NCBI RefSeq assembly: GCF_017498545.1
Contig: NZ_CP071793.1
Location: 2,604,001-2,668,000 of the forward strand
Direction: 5' to 3'
DNA length: 64,000 nucleotides
DNA from: Sulfidibacter corallicola
GTDB taxonomy: Bacteria > Acidobacteriota > Holophagae > Acanthopleuribacterales > Acanthopleuribacteraceae
In this document: positions 51,502 to 62,300 of the stretch, piece by piece
Position numbering within the stretch: the first letter of the stretch is position 1
Layout: every line of letters begins with the position of its first letter
Position numbers and translations under genes: made by a program
The notes under the pieces: model-generated
What the model saw: only the letters and a program-made list of their open reading frames with translations
Databases searched by the model: none
What the model was told of the DNA's origin: nothing

Positions 51502-52485
51502 TCATCCGACACCGACCTCGAGTTCTTGGACCGCGGTGGTCGTGGAACCTTCGCCCCTCGGGTCACCCTCTTCGGCCAGCTTGACGGCGCGCAGGTAGAT
51601 GCCATGCAGGCTCATCTCGCGCGACTCTAAGGTGACGATGTCCAACGCGCCACAGGCGAACTCGAGGAAGGCGCCCAGAGCCGCTTCCGGCCGCAGCATC
51701 AACTCCAAACGCCCCTCTTCGGGCCGGCTCACCAGGTCCACCGCCGGATGGCATTCGAAGGCGGCCAGGTCGGCCATCCCACGGAAGCCGATTTTGATGT
51801 TGGTGCCCACTCCGACCCGCTCGCGCAACTCCGCCATGGTGCCGTACAGGACCTGTTTCCCGCGATTCATGAGGAACAGCCGATCGGCGATGCTCTCGAC
51901 CAGTTCCATCTGGTGGGCGCTCAACAGCACGGTCGTCCCCTGAGCCCGCAGCTCCTGCAGCACTTCGATCATCAGGTTTTGGTTGATGGGGTCCAGTCCG
52001 GAAAAGGGCTCGTCCAGGATCGCGAAACGCGGCCGGTGCAGCACCGACGCGATGAATTGAATCTTCTGCTGGTTGCCCTTGGACAACGAATCCAAACGCT
52101 CGCCGGCGCGGTCAACCAGATCCATTTTCTCCAACCAGAGACGCGCTTCGCGTTTGGCATCGGCGCGCGTCATCCCGCGAAGCACCCCGAAGTAAACGAT
52201 GGTGGGCAGGATTGCCATGTCCTGGTAGAGCCCGCGATCCTCGGGCAGGTAGCCGAGCCGGGACAACAACGCGTCCTCGGGCACGCCCAGATCGTAGCGG
52301 ATCCGACCCGCATCCGGCGCGATGATGCGCATCATCATGCGCACCATGGTCGATTTACCGGCGCCGTTGGGGCCGAGCAACGCGAAGATCTCCCCTTCAT
52401 CCACGGAAAACGAAATGCGGTCCACCGCCTTGACGGTCTTGTAGTGTTTTTCGACCGCTTCCACGGTCAGGATCTGGCGGCTCAT
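51502..52485 (-). CDS. ABC transporter ATP-binding protein
   Basis: 327 residues. Walker A LLGPNGAGKST, Q-loop region (YLPEDRGLYQDM), signature LSKGNQQKIQFIASVLHRP, Walker B FAILDEPFSGLDP and the switch His in LLSAHQM are all intact. A C-terminal domain of about 100 residues follows, as in NatA-like exporters. It energises the permease encoded next. The ATG at 52485 is preceded by GGAGG at 5 bases; the frame is open to 52521. 71 bp separate it from the propeller gene upstream and 298 bp from the permease gene downstream, all on the same strand. Confidence 0.94.
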   Translation of the reverse strand: MSRQILTVEAVEKHYKTVKAVDRISFSVDEGEIFALLGPNGAGKSTMVRMMMRIIAPDAGRIRYDLGVPEDALLSRLGYLPEDRGLYQDMAILPTIVYFGVLRGMTRADAKREARLWLEKMDLVDRAGERLDSLSKGNQQKIQFIASVLHRPRFAILDEPFSGLDPINQNLMIEVLQELRAQGTTVLLSAHQMELVESIADRLFLMNRGKQVLYGTMAELRERVGVGTNIKIGFRGMADLAAFECHPAVDLVSRPEEGRLELMLRPEAALGAFLEFACGALDIVTLESREMSLHGIYLRAVKLAEEGDPRGEGSTTTAVQELEVGVG

Positions 52486-52556
52486 GGGCTCCTCCAAAAG
52501 GTAATGGGTCATCGCAAGCAAAGACGACCCGCCACGCGGCGGGTGCCGTTGACGGT

Positions 52557-53801
52557 TCAGTCGACCGCCGGCCCGGTCCAGCTCAGGCGATAGCGGACCA
52601 ACACCAGCTCGCCGTCCGCGTCCTGTTCCAACGTGGTGGCCCGATCGCCGTGGACCACCATGCGCGGCGTCAAATTCGAGGTCGGGGCGAGGAAGGGTGC
52701 ACCGTCACGACGCAGCGAGCCGAGATAACGGCCGTCCGCGGCAAGGACATCGACGGCCTGGGTCAAGGACAAGAACGAGAGATCGTAGACCGCGAGCAAC
52801 CGATCCCCAGCAGGCAGCAACCCGAACAGGGGATTCTTGATCGGCGGTAACTCGGCCTTCTCCACCGCCTGACGGACCAGGTTCTCGGTCACGGCGCGCC
52901 CCATGCCCGGCGTGGCACGCAGCTCCTCCAGCAGCACCTCGGCCATGGCGTCTCGTTCGGCCTCGCGCAAACGAATCGGTTCGCCCTCGACCGCGACCCG
53001 CCAGCGTGTCGTCTCGCCGCCTTGATCGAGGCACGCAATTTGGCTGCGATGGGTGGCCGCGTGAATCAGGCGCCCCCTGGCATCAAACGTCACCAGCCCC
53101 TGACCGCGATAGAATCCGGCCAACACATCGGCAACCATGTCGCGCAGATTGGCGGGGTTCCGCAGCACGTCGGGGCCGGGCAACGGCAGGTCGGTTTCAA
53201 CGAAGGTCCGCACGGGTTTCAGTTGGGCATCGACGAGCTGGGTTCGCATGGTCAGAATGCCGCGCCGGGTGTCCAGACCCATGAACAAACCGGCGGCGCG
53301 TTTGCCGTCGGGGGCGGCCACAATGCTCACGGGGATGGCGCTCAGAGATCGGAACACCTTCTGCTCGCTAAAGCGACCCGAAGCATCGAAAAAAAGCAAT
53401 CGAGCCAGGCCCATCGGCGGCTGATCCAGGGCGACCGTGCGTCCGTCGGCCAAAACCTGCACCGACCGAAGGCCGCGCAACTCGCCGGGACCCGGTCCCT
53501 CCGCCGCCAGAACCCGTTCGAAGGTACCGTCGGGGCCCATGGCCAACAGACGGTTGGCGCCGACGTCGGCAATGAGGACGCGCCCGTCCGCGGCCACGGC
53601 CAGGTGGGTATCCGGCGAGGTCCAGAGATAGACGTCTTCCTCGCGGTCGGGACCCACCCGCCAGACCTCTTCGAAGTCGAGCGGCGCCTTGGCCGAGGTG
53701 TCGCGGCGAAAGGTCTGAACGGCACCGCCGTCGGCGCCGAGCGCAAACGACCCGAGCGTCGCAAGCAGGCCGAGCAGGACTGTGCAGATTCGAAACATCA
53801 T
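52557..53801 (-). CDS. Exported six-bladed beta-propeller-like protein
   Basis: 414 residues. A signal peptide (MMFRICTVLLGLLATLGSFALG) is followed by NHL/6-bladed-propeller repeats: LAVAADGRVLIADVGANRLL, GELRGLRSVQVLADGRTVAL, LARLLFFDASGRF and a late AVDVLAADGRYLGSLRRDG. The length is typical for one propeller with an inserted helical segment (about 255-310, rich in Glu and Arg). The function is unknown; such proteins may act as periplasmic binding or lactonase-like proteins. AGGAGA lies 7 bases before the first ATG. It sits between the radical SAM gene and the ABC ATPase on the same strand (gaps 94 and 71 bp), so it is probably co-transcribed. Confidence 0.78.
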   Translation of the reverse strand: MMFRICTVLLGLLATLGSFALGADGGAVQTFRRDTSAKAPLDFEEVWRVGPDREEDVYLWTSPDTHLAVAADGRVLIADVGANRLLAMGPDGTFERVLAAEGPGPGELRGLRSVQVLADGRTVALDQPPMGLARLLFFDASGRFSEQKVFRSLSAIPVSIVAAPDGKRAAGLFMGLDTRRGILTMRTQLVDAQLKPVRTFVETDLPLPGPDVLRNPANLRDMVADVLAGFYRGQGLVTFDARGRLIHAATHRSQIACLDQGGETTRWRVAVEGEPIRLREAERDAMAEVLLEELRATPGMGRAVTENLVRQAVEKAELPPIKNPLFGLLPAGDRLLAVYDLSFLSLTQAVDVLAADGRYLGSLRRDGAPFLAPTSNLTPRMVVHGDRATTLEQDADGELVLVRYRLSWTGPAVD

Positions 53802-53895
53802 CTATTTCTCCTTATCGTGGTCCGGGCATGGCCTGCCGAAGCGAGCCGGTGAATGTACCCGCAGGTCGAAAACGAGGGTGCACGGAACCGGGCCC

Positions 53896-55524
53896 TCACG
53901 CGGGCACGGCCTTGGGATGGCGGTAGTTGGCGAACAACGCCTCCAACTGGCGATCCTCCTCGGGAAAGGCCGCATTCTCTTCCTTGAATTGATCGAGCAT
54001 GATGTTGCGGGTCAATTCGCCGAAGGCTTCGATCTGCTCCAGCGTGATCCCCTTGCTCAGCAGGTAGGGAATGCCCCAAAGACTGAAGCCGTACAAACTC
54101 AGCGGGATACTGTTCTCGATCTCGCGCAGGAACAGCTTGGCCATCTCGGCCGCGCCCCGCCAATCCATGCTGTTGTGACGCCAGTTGTATCCCGCACCCT
54201 CGATCCCGAACTCCTCCGAACGACGCGAGATCGGCGCCCGCGTGTCGTGGTAGTAGAGCTGCACGTTGAAGAAGGTCGGGCCGCTCTCCTCGATGAAGCG
54301 CATCGAGTTGCGCACCGTCTCCTCGGTCTCGCCCGGAAACCCGCAAATGATCGACGCGAAGGTCATGATCCCGCGCTCCTTGAGCATGCGCACGCCCCAA
54401 CGGTAGCGTTCCACCTTGGCCGACTTGTTCATGTAGTTGAGAATCGTCTGGTCGCCCGACTCGATGCCCAGAAACACACCGATGCAGCCACTGGCCTTCA
54501 GCAGGTCGTAGGCTTCCTCGTCGGCGTTGGCGCACCGGAAAAACGACACCCACTTGAAGTCGAACTGGTTGTCGACCATCATCCGCAGCAGCTTCTTGAA
54601 GCGCGGCAACGGCACATTGAAGGTGTCGTCGATGAAAATCAGGTACTCGGTCCCCATTGCCTTCAACTGCCGCATCTCTTTCTCCACCACCTCGATGTCG
54701 GCCAGGACGTGTTTGCCCGCCATTGTCGGGTAGTTGCAGAAAGAGCATTTGAACGGACAGGACCTCGCGGTGCGCATGTAGGTCACGGGCGCCACCGCAT
54801 CCGAATCGAAGAAACTCCAGTCGATCGAGTTCTGGTCCAGATCGTTCGTCTCGACATCGCGTTCGGTGCGGTGGCCCTTGCCGTCGGCGTAGTAGTAGAG
54901 GTTGGGTATCTCGGCCAGCGAGGCGCCCTCGCGGCGGGCCTCCAGCACGCGGTGAAGCGACTGCTCGCCCTGGGAGTCGATGATGTAGATGTTGGCGCCG
55001 ATGTGGCGGTAGACCAGGTCCTGGGTCTTCTCGTCCAGGTCGGATGCGGTGTTGAAGATGTGGGGACCGCCCACGATGATGTCCACGTTCGGGTTGTGCT
55101 TGCGGACGAACTTGACGATCTCGACAATCGGCGCGTGGTCGATGTAATAGGTGGTCGTGATCACCACCGAGCGCGGGTCCTGCTTCAGGAGGGCCGCCAG
55201 CCGGGGTTTGTCGTAGTTGAAGAAGTTCACCGACTCGGCGCGCAGCCCCCGCCGCTGCAGGAAACTCTTGAGGTAACAGACGCCCAAGGCAGGCGCCTCG
55301 AACACATTGAGGCGCGGATGCTCGCCCGTGGCCCGCTCGATGTAGCGGTTCATCAGCTCCACGAAGGTCACCCGATCGCCGCGGTAGGAAATGGAATTGG
55401 TCAGGACCTCGTGATAGGCGCCGCTGAACCGCGAGCGTTTCTTCTGCGCCTCGGCAAAGGACTGGAAATCAATGTCGTTGTAACCCACGATGATGCAATC
55501 GATGGGGGCTTGGGTCTGGGACAC
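53896..55524 (-). CDS. B12-binding radical SAM enzyme, PhpK-like
   Basis: 542 residues. The N-terminal cobalamin-binding-like region (about 1-200) starts IDCIIVGYNDIDF and contains LGVCYLKSFLQRRGLRAESV and IIVGGPHIFN. The radical SAM domain has the cluster motif CPFKCSFC (Cys256, Cys260, Cys263), then YLIFIDDTFNVPLPRF and a GFPGETEET turn. This layout and opening fit the PhpK-type family, named after a P-methyltransferase of phosphinate peptide antibiotics; many members modify other carbons or are untested. Methyl transfer from methylcobalamin to an unactivated C or P is therefore inference. It follows the Coq4-like gene by 83 bp and would modify the NRPS product or a precursor. Confidence 0.85.
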   Translation of the reverse strand: MSQTQAPIDCIIVGYNDIDFQSFAEAQKKRSRFSGAYHEVLTNSISYRGDRVTFVELMNRYIERATGEHPRLNVFEAPALGVCYLKSFLQRRGLRAESVNFFNYDKPRLAALLKQDPRSVVITTTYYIDHAPIVEIVKFVRKHNPNVDIIVGGPHIFNTASDLDEKTQDLVYRHIGANIYIIDSQGEQSLHRVLEARREGASLAEIPNLYYYADGKGHRTERDVETNDLDQNSIDWSFFDSDAVAPVTYMRTARSCPFKCSFCNYPTMAGKHVLADIEVVEKEMRQLKAMGTEYLIFIDDTFNVPLPRFKKLLRMMVDNQFDFKWVSFFRCANADEEAYDLLKASGCIGVFLGIESGDQTILNYMNKSAKVERYRWGVRMLKERGIMTFASIICGFPGETEETVRNSMRFIEESGPTFFNVQLYYHDTRAPISRRSEEFGIEGAGYNWRHNSMDWRGAAEMAKLFLREIENSIPLSLYGFSLWGIPYLLSKGITLEQIEAFGELTRNIMLDQFKEENAAFPEEDRQLEALFANYRHPKAVPA

Positions 55525-55607
55525 GGGTCACCTCACTGCTCTTGAAAGGGAAAGGAATGAACGGAAAAAGGGGGAGCCGTGGCGCGACTCCCCACGGTGC
55601 GGCGGAC

Positions 55608-56249
55608 TCAGGCGGCCGCCATGCGCGGTTTCTTGGCCATGTGGATCAGCTCCTCGCGGACCTTCTCCAACGGCCAGTCCCAGCGCTCTTCGAACTTGTA
55701 GTTCAGACAGAATCCGTACTCGCCACCTTTGCGCCAGCCAAAGGCCAGGTTCTTGAAGTAGTCGAAGAACTGGCGCGGCTTGAGGATCGGATAGCCGAGC
55801 ATCATGCCGGTGAGCACGAACCATTGCGACGATTTGTAGCCCTGGCGTACGACGAAGGCCAGCACGCCCACCTCGCCGGCCGGACTGGCGTCCATACCGA
55901 GAATGGTGTGAATGAAATCGTGGCTGGCAAAGTACCGCACGTAAAACGTGTTGCGGCGTTTGACCGCCTCCAGATCGTCACTGATCTGGAAGGGTTCCAA
56001 TTTTTCGTCATCCATGTAGCGGGTGAATTCGCGACCCAGCGTGCCGTCGGGCATGTGACGCAGCTTCTCCATGTCGATCTCGGGCAAGTAGCCCTCGAGA
56101 TCGGCCACGGCGGCCTCCATCTTGGGAGAACCGCAGTCGCCGAGCGCATCGGTGCGGAGCAGCAGGGCGTCCCAGTCGGATTCATCTAATTTGAAGCGGG
56201 CGGTGGCTTCGCGATATTGCTCCCAGTTGGGCTTTCTTCTGCGGGCCAT
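55608..56249 (-). CDS. Coq4-like protein
   Basis: 213 residues. The Coq4 hallmark HDxxH-x11-E is exact: His110, Asp111, His114 and Glu126 (HDFIHTILGMDASPAGE). Other Coq4-like parts are GYLPEIDMEKLRHMPDGTLG, FTRYMDDEKLEPF and the C-terminal GYPILKPRQFFDYFKNLAFGW. Coq4 proteins bind a metal and act in oxidative decarboxylation in ubiquinone synthesis. Here the gene is not with ubi/coq genes but lies between an NRPS and a radical SAM gene, so a tailoring or carrier-bound substrate is more likely (inference). ATG at 56249 with GGAGG about 10 bases upstream. Confidence 0.88.
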   Translation of the reverse strand: MARRRKPNWEQYREATARFKLDESDWDALLLRTDALGDCGSPKMEAAVADLEGYLPEIDMEKLRHMPDGTLGREFTRYMDDEKLEPFQISDDLEAVKRRNTFYVRYFASHDFIHTILGMDASPAGEVGVLAFVVRQGYKSSQWFVLTGMMLGYPILKPRQFFDYFKNLAFGWRKGGEYGFCLNYKFEERWDWPLEKVREELIHMAKKPRMAAA

Positions 56250-56388
56250 AACCTGTTTTCCTCCTGATGATGTGGTTGGGGGTTGAGGGTTGGTTGGTGG
56301 GGATTGTCGAGGCTTAAACCTGGGTTGGGGATTAGGACGGAGGCACCGATGCAGTGCGCACCGACGCGATGGGCATCGACCAGCGGCT

Positions 56389-59300
56389 TCACTCGCGCCG
56401 ATCGGGCCGCGCGCGGGCGGCGAGTCCGACAGGCTCCGGCGGATCGGCGGAAACGCCGGACAGCGCGGTATCCAATGCACGCGCCAGAACCTGCACGTGG
56501 GGCGGCTTCACGAGGTCGTTGTGACCACCGGAAACCACGACCACCCGTGGGGATTGCGCGCACCAGGCGCGCCACCCGTTGCTGGCGCGATCGTAGTCGG
56601 CCGGAAAATCCGGTTGGAGATGGTCGGGCAGCGCATCACCGGCCTGCATCAGATGGAGAGGCCCGCGAAGCGTGGCCGAGGGTTGGTAATGCGTCATCAA
56701 AGCCAGCTCGTCGGCATAGGCGCGGAAGCCCTCGGCAAACTGCGCGGCATCCACTTGTGAAGGCAACAACCCGTGCTCACGCAAGAGCTGGTGAGCACCG
56801 TTCAACGCGGCCTCGGTACTGCCGTCGGCCAAGGCATCCAAGGCAGCTTCGGGCGGGGTCAGGTCGGCTTCGTGGAAACCCCGTTCGACCAAAGCGCGAA
56901 TCAACCGGAGATCGGCGACACCGGCTTCTTCGCCGTAACCCGGAGCCAACGTATCGAACAGGGCGAGACAGGCGATTTCCGCGCCCTGGGCTTCCAACTG
57001 CAACGCCATCTCGAAGGCGACCAGACCGCCCATCGACCAACCGCCGAGGTGGTAGGGCCCCTGCGGCTGACGGACACGCAGGGCCGCCACATAGTCGGCG
57101 GCCATCGCTTCGATACTCGCGGCGGCCGGCAGCCCTTCATAGGCCAAGTTCTGAATGCCGATGAAGGGACGCGACCCATCCAACAGATGGGCCAGCTCGC
57201 GGTAACACAGGACCGTGCCACCGCCCGGATGGACACAGAAGAACGGGGCCGCGCCGCCCTCCTCGCGAATCGGCACCAAGGGCGAGACGAGGCGCAGGGG
57301 CTCGGCCGAGAGACGCGCGGCCAGGGCCCCCAAGGTCGGATGCGCGAACAGGGTCGCCAACGGCAACGTGACGCCGAAGGTCTCGGTGACCATGTCCGCC
57401 AAGCGCACGGCCAACAACGAGTGACCGCCCAGCTCGAAAAAGTGATCGTCCAGGCCGATCGGTCCGCGTTGGAACAGGCGTTCCCACAGGGCGGCCAGGC
57501 GTAGCTCGTCGCTGGTGCTGGGCGCTCGGTAGGGCGCCACCGCGGCGACATCGCCCAGTTGGCTGAGGGCACGGCGATCGCGCTTCCCGCTGGGCGTCGT
57601 GGGCAGGGCTTCCACCCGAGTGAAACGGGCCGGCACCGCGTAGTCGGGCAATTGACGGCTCAAGGCGGCGCGCAGCTCCGCGACGTTCGGCTCGGCCGCA
57701 TCGGCCGGCACCAACCAGGCCGCCAGTACCGTCGCTCCCGAGCCGTCGCGGATGGGTACCACAGCCGCCTCCGCAACCGCGTCCAACCCCACCAAGGCGG
57801 CTTCCACTTCGCCGGGTTCCACCCGGAAACCACGCACCTTGACCTGGGTATCGGCTCGACCCAGGAACTGCAGTTCCCCCGCCTCGGACCAACGCGCCAA
57901 ATCGCCGCTGTCGTAACAGCGCGTACTGGCGGTCTCCACGATGCGGAAACGCTGAGCCGTCAGTTCCTCGCGACCGTGGTACCCAAGAGCCGGTGCCACG
58001 CCGCCCAGCCAGAGCCGGCCGGGAACACCGAGCGGTACGGCTTCGTCCCAGGCTCCTCGCAACGCGAGTGACACGTTGGGAATGGCCGTACCGATCGGCG
58101 GCTGGGCCGGCCATGATTCGGGTGGGCCGGTCAGGGTGTAGGACGTGACCACGTGCGTTTCGGAAGGTCCGTATTGGTTGATCAGGCGTGCTTGCGGCAG
58201 GCGCGTGAACATGGCGCGCAGGTCCTCGGTCACGTCCAACTGCTCGCCCGCGGTGATAACCTCGCGCAGGGCGCTGGCCGCCAGATCGACACCCGCCGAG
58301 ACCGACGCCAACTGCGACAGCGCCACAAACGGCAGGAACAACCGCGACACGCGTCGATCGATCAGGTGGGCCCACAGCCGATGCGGATCGCGCCGGGTCG
58401 CTTCGTCCAAAAGCACCAAGGTGCCACCACAGGTCCAGGTCGCCCACATCTCCTGGAAATGGACGTCGAAGCTGAGCGGTGCAAATTGCAGGGTGCGGCT
58501 GGCCGCGGAACCCGATTCGCGGTTCTGCCAGGCGATCAGGTTGGCCAGCGACCGATGCGGCAGCAACACGCCCTTGGGCGTTCCGGTCGAGCCGCTGGTA
58601 TAGATCAGGTAGACCGGATCCTCCGGCGAAGGATGGTGCTCGGGCACCGGCAGGTCGCGACCGGACTCCTCCAGTTCGGCCAGACCGGTACAGGGTAGCC
58701 CGGCCGGGACCGCGTCGCATTCGGTGCCGATCAACAGGGGCGCGCCGCTGTCTGCCAGCATGAAGCGACGGCGCTCGGTCGGGTAGGTGGGATCGATAGG
58801 AAGGTAGGCGGTGCCGGCGCGCACCACGCCCAGCAGCGCCAGGCAGGCCTCCAGGCCACGCGGGTAGGTGATCGCCACCACCGAACCGGGCCCGATGCCG
58901 CGCGCGGCCAACCCGGCCGCGACGGCGGCGGTGCGCCGCTGAAGATCGCCGTAACTCAGACTGGCGTCGTCGGTCTCGATCGCGACGCGGGCGGGGTCCT
59001 GGTCCCACGCATCGGCCAACAGGTCCAATAGGGTCCGATGAGGCCACGTTACAGACGGGCCGCGTTCCACCTCGGCGAGGCGAGCCAGTTCCTTCGCGGG
59101 CCAGGCCCGTTCGGTGACCGCCCACCCGAACATCGGTCCGTCGGGATCCTCGGCCAAGGCCCGCAGCATGCCGCCGAAGTGGTCCAACAGCCGCCGCGCA
59201 TCGGCACGGCCGTACTCGACACCGTTGGCGCTCAGTGCCACTTGCAGGACCTCGCCTGGCCACAGGGTCAGCAACAGCGGCAAACCCGTATCGCCGACGG

Positions 59301-62300
59301 CTTCCCCTTGGTGTACTCCGAGCACACCGCCCGAGCCGCTCTCGACGGGCTTGGCCGAACCGGCAAAGTTGACGTAGTTGAAGACCACATCGAAGTGCGC
59401 GGCACGACCCAGGTCGTGACGCAGTTGGGCGTAGGGATAGCGGCGGTGACGTTGATCTTCCCGTTCCAGGCGTGCCACCTCGCGGACAAAGGCGCGCCAG
59501 GACGTCCGGGACAGACTGGCGCGGAAGGGCAGGGTATTCAACAACAGGCCCAGCATGCGGTCGCCGCCCTCGGCTTCCAGACGGGTATTGACGATCAGGC
59601 CTGTGCTCACATCGGCCTGTCCGGTGAATAACGCCAACAGCCGCAGATGGGCTGCCAGCAACAGGGTGCGCGGATGCACGCCCTCCTCGTGGGCCAACCG
59701 CTCGAGTGCGGCCGAGGTTTCGGCCGAAAGGGTCAACATTTCGGTGGCGGGGCCTTCCGCGCGGCGCCCCTCGCCTGTGCGCAGCTCGGCCGGTTCGTAG
59801 TCGGCCAGCCGGGCGTGCCAGTAATCGCGTTCGATCGGAGCCGTCAGTGCGCCCCGCTCCAGGGCGACGTAGGCACCGAACCCGGGCGGTGGCGTTTCCG
59901 GACGCGGGGTGCGGCCCTCGACCAGGTCGCCGTACGCGCGCAACAGCCCTTCGCGCAACAGTCCGTAGCTCCAGCCGTCCAGCAAAGCGTGATGAAACGA
60001 AATCGCCAGACGCCAACGGGACGGGTCGCGGCGCATGGCGGCGAAGCGCAACGGCACGGCATCGGCCGAGTCGAAACCGGTCGCCAATTCCTCGGCGCAC
60101 CAGGCGTGCCACCGTGCGGGCCAGGCCGCGTCTTCGAGACCGGACCAGTCCAGCAGGCGCAGCTCGGGCAGGCGGGCGCCGCGAACGACCTGAAGCGGCT
60201 CGGCAAATCCGGCAGCCGCGAAGGTGGTGCGCAATACCGCGTGCTCGGTGGCCAGCACCTCGATGGCCCGGCGCAAGGCGTCGGGGTCGAATACCGTCGT
60301 CAGGTCCAGATGGTAGATGTTGTGGTAGGGGTGGCGGTCCGCCTCGAGGCGGCCGTGGAACAGCATGCCCTGTTGCAGCCGTGTCATCGGCCAGGCGTCC
60401 ACGGCATCGTTCGGGAGCCTGTCGCGATCCGCCGCCTCGATCAAGGCGAAGGGCGCCACATCGGGCACTTCGCTTTGGCCGACTTCGGTCTCGCGGCAAT
60501 GGGAGGCCAGCGCGCGTATCGTCTGATGCTCGAAGAAATCGACGACTTCGAAGCCGATCCCCTCGCGCCTGGCCCGCGATTGGATGCGAATCGAAAGGAT
60601 CGAGTCACAGCCCAAATTGAAGACGTTGTCGTCGATACCGACCCGCTCCAAACCCAACTCCTCGGCCAAAATCACGGCCAGCGCGCGTTCGGTCTCGCTA
60701 CGCGGCGCGACATAGGCCGTGGTCGTGGTCAGCCGGGCACCGCGAGGGTCGGGCAACGCGGCCCGATCCAGCTTGCCGTTGGCAGTCAGCGGGAAGGCAT
60801 CCAGCATCACCAGTGCAGCCGGGATGAAGTGGGCCGGCAGCGTTTCGGCCAATTCGGCGCGGAGCCCATCGGCATCGAGGACGCGACCCTCCTGCGCGAT
60901 CAGGTAGGCCGCCAGAGCCGGGTGCCCGGCCTCGTCGGTGAACGTCGTCACGGCGGCCTCGCGCACGTCGCGGCACGACCGCAAGGCCTGCTCCACTTCG
61001 CCCAACTCGATCCGGAACCCGCGAATCTTGACCTGGGCGTCGCAGCGCCCCACGTAGACGAACTCGCCGGAGGGGGTCTGGCGCGCCAGGTCGCCGGTTC
61101 GGTAGAGCCGCTCGCCGGGCCGACCCCAGGGATGGGGCACGAAGCGTTGCGCACTCAGACCCGGCCGGTCCAGGTACCCCGCAGCCAGGCCCGCACCGGC
61201 CACGTACAGTTCGCCCACCAGTCCAGCCGGTACCGGTGCCATGTGCTCATCGAGGAGGTAGAGCGCCAGGTCGGGCAGCGGACGACCGATGTTGCTGGGC
61301 CGGTCGAGATCCGCCTCGGTCAGCTCCCGGAAGGTGACGTGGACCGTGGTTTCGGTAATCCCGTACATGTTGACCATGGTCGGCACCCTGACCCCGTAAC
61401 GGGCGAACCAGGGCTTCAACGCCGCGGGCTGAAGCGCCTCGCCACCAAAGATCACGGTTCGAAGCGGCAAGGGCGACCACTCCGGGTGCGCGCACTCGTG
61501 GGCGATCAGCGGTGCAAAGGCCGAGGGCGTTTGGCTGAGCACCGTCACCCGCTCGGCAGCCAGCAGGCGGCGAAATGCCGACGGATCGCGACGGGCACCA
61601 TCGGGCACAATGACCAGCCGGCCGCCATAGCGCAAGGCGCCCCAGATCTCCCAAACCGAGAAGTCGAAGCTGTAGTTGTGGAACAGGGTCCAGACGTCGT
61701 CGGGCCCGAATGAAAACAGGTCGTCGCATCCACGGAAGAGGCGGGCCACCTGGCGATGGCTGACGGGCACGCCCTTGGGGTTGCCGGTCGAGCCCGAGGT
61801 GTAGATCACGTAGGCAGGCATCTCCGGTTCGTCGCGCCCTTCTAGATTCTTCTCGTCGGTTGCGGAGCCGGAACGGCCCATTTCGGCCACATCCACCCAC
61901 TGGCTGGCCTCCGTCAGCACTTCGCGCGCCGGGGCCGGCACTTCGGCTTCGCCCAGGACCCAACGCAGGGAGGCATCCTCGACCAGGTACCGCAGCCGCG
62001 CCGGCGGGTACTCGGGGTCCAACGGCACGTAGGTCGCGCCCGCCTTGAGCACACCCAGGATTGCCACGATCAGCTCGCTCGAACGGGTCACCGAAATACC
62101 GATCCGCTCGCCGGGCCGCACACCGCGACGAACCAAGCCGTGGGCCAGCCGGTTGGCCCGACGGTTGAGGCAATCGTAGGTGATCGAGCTGTCGCGGCAC
62201 GACACCGCGACGCGGTCGGGATAGCGGCGGGCGACGTCCTCGAAGTGACGGTGCAGGGCCCGTTGCGGGCCGAGGTGTCGACGGCGACCGTGCCAACCGT

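Noticed and set aside
53896..55524. Firm call as a P-methyltransferase of a phosphinate pathway
   Set aside because: The family resemblance is good, but no phosphonate gene (such as a PEP mutase) is in the window, so only the PhpK-like family is claimed.
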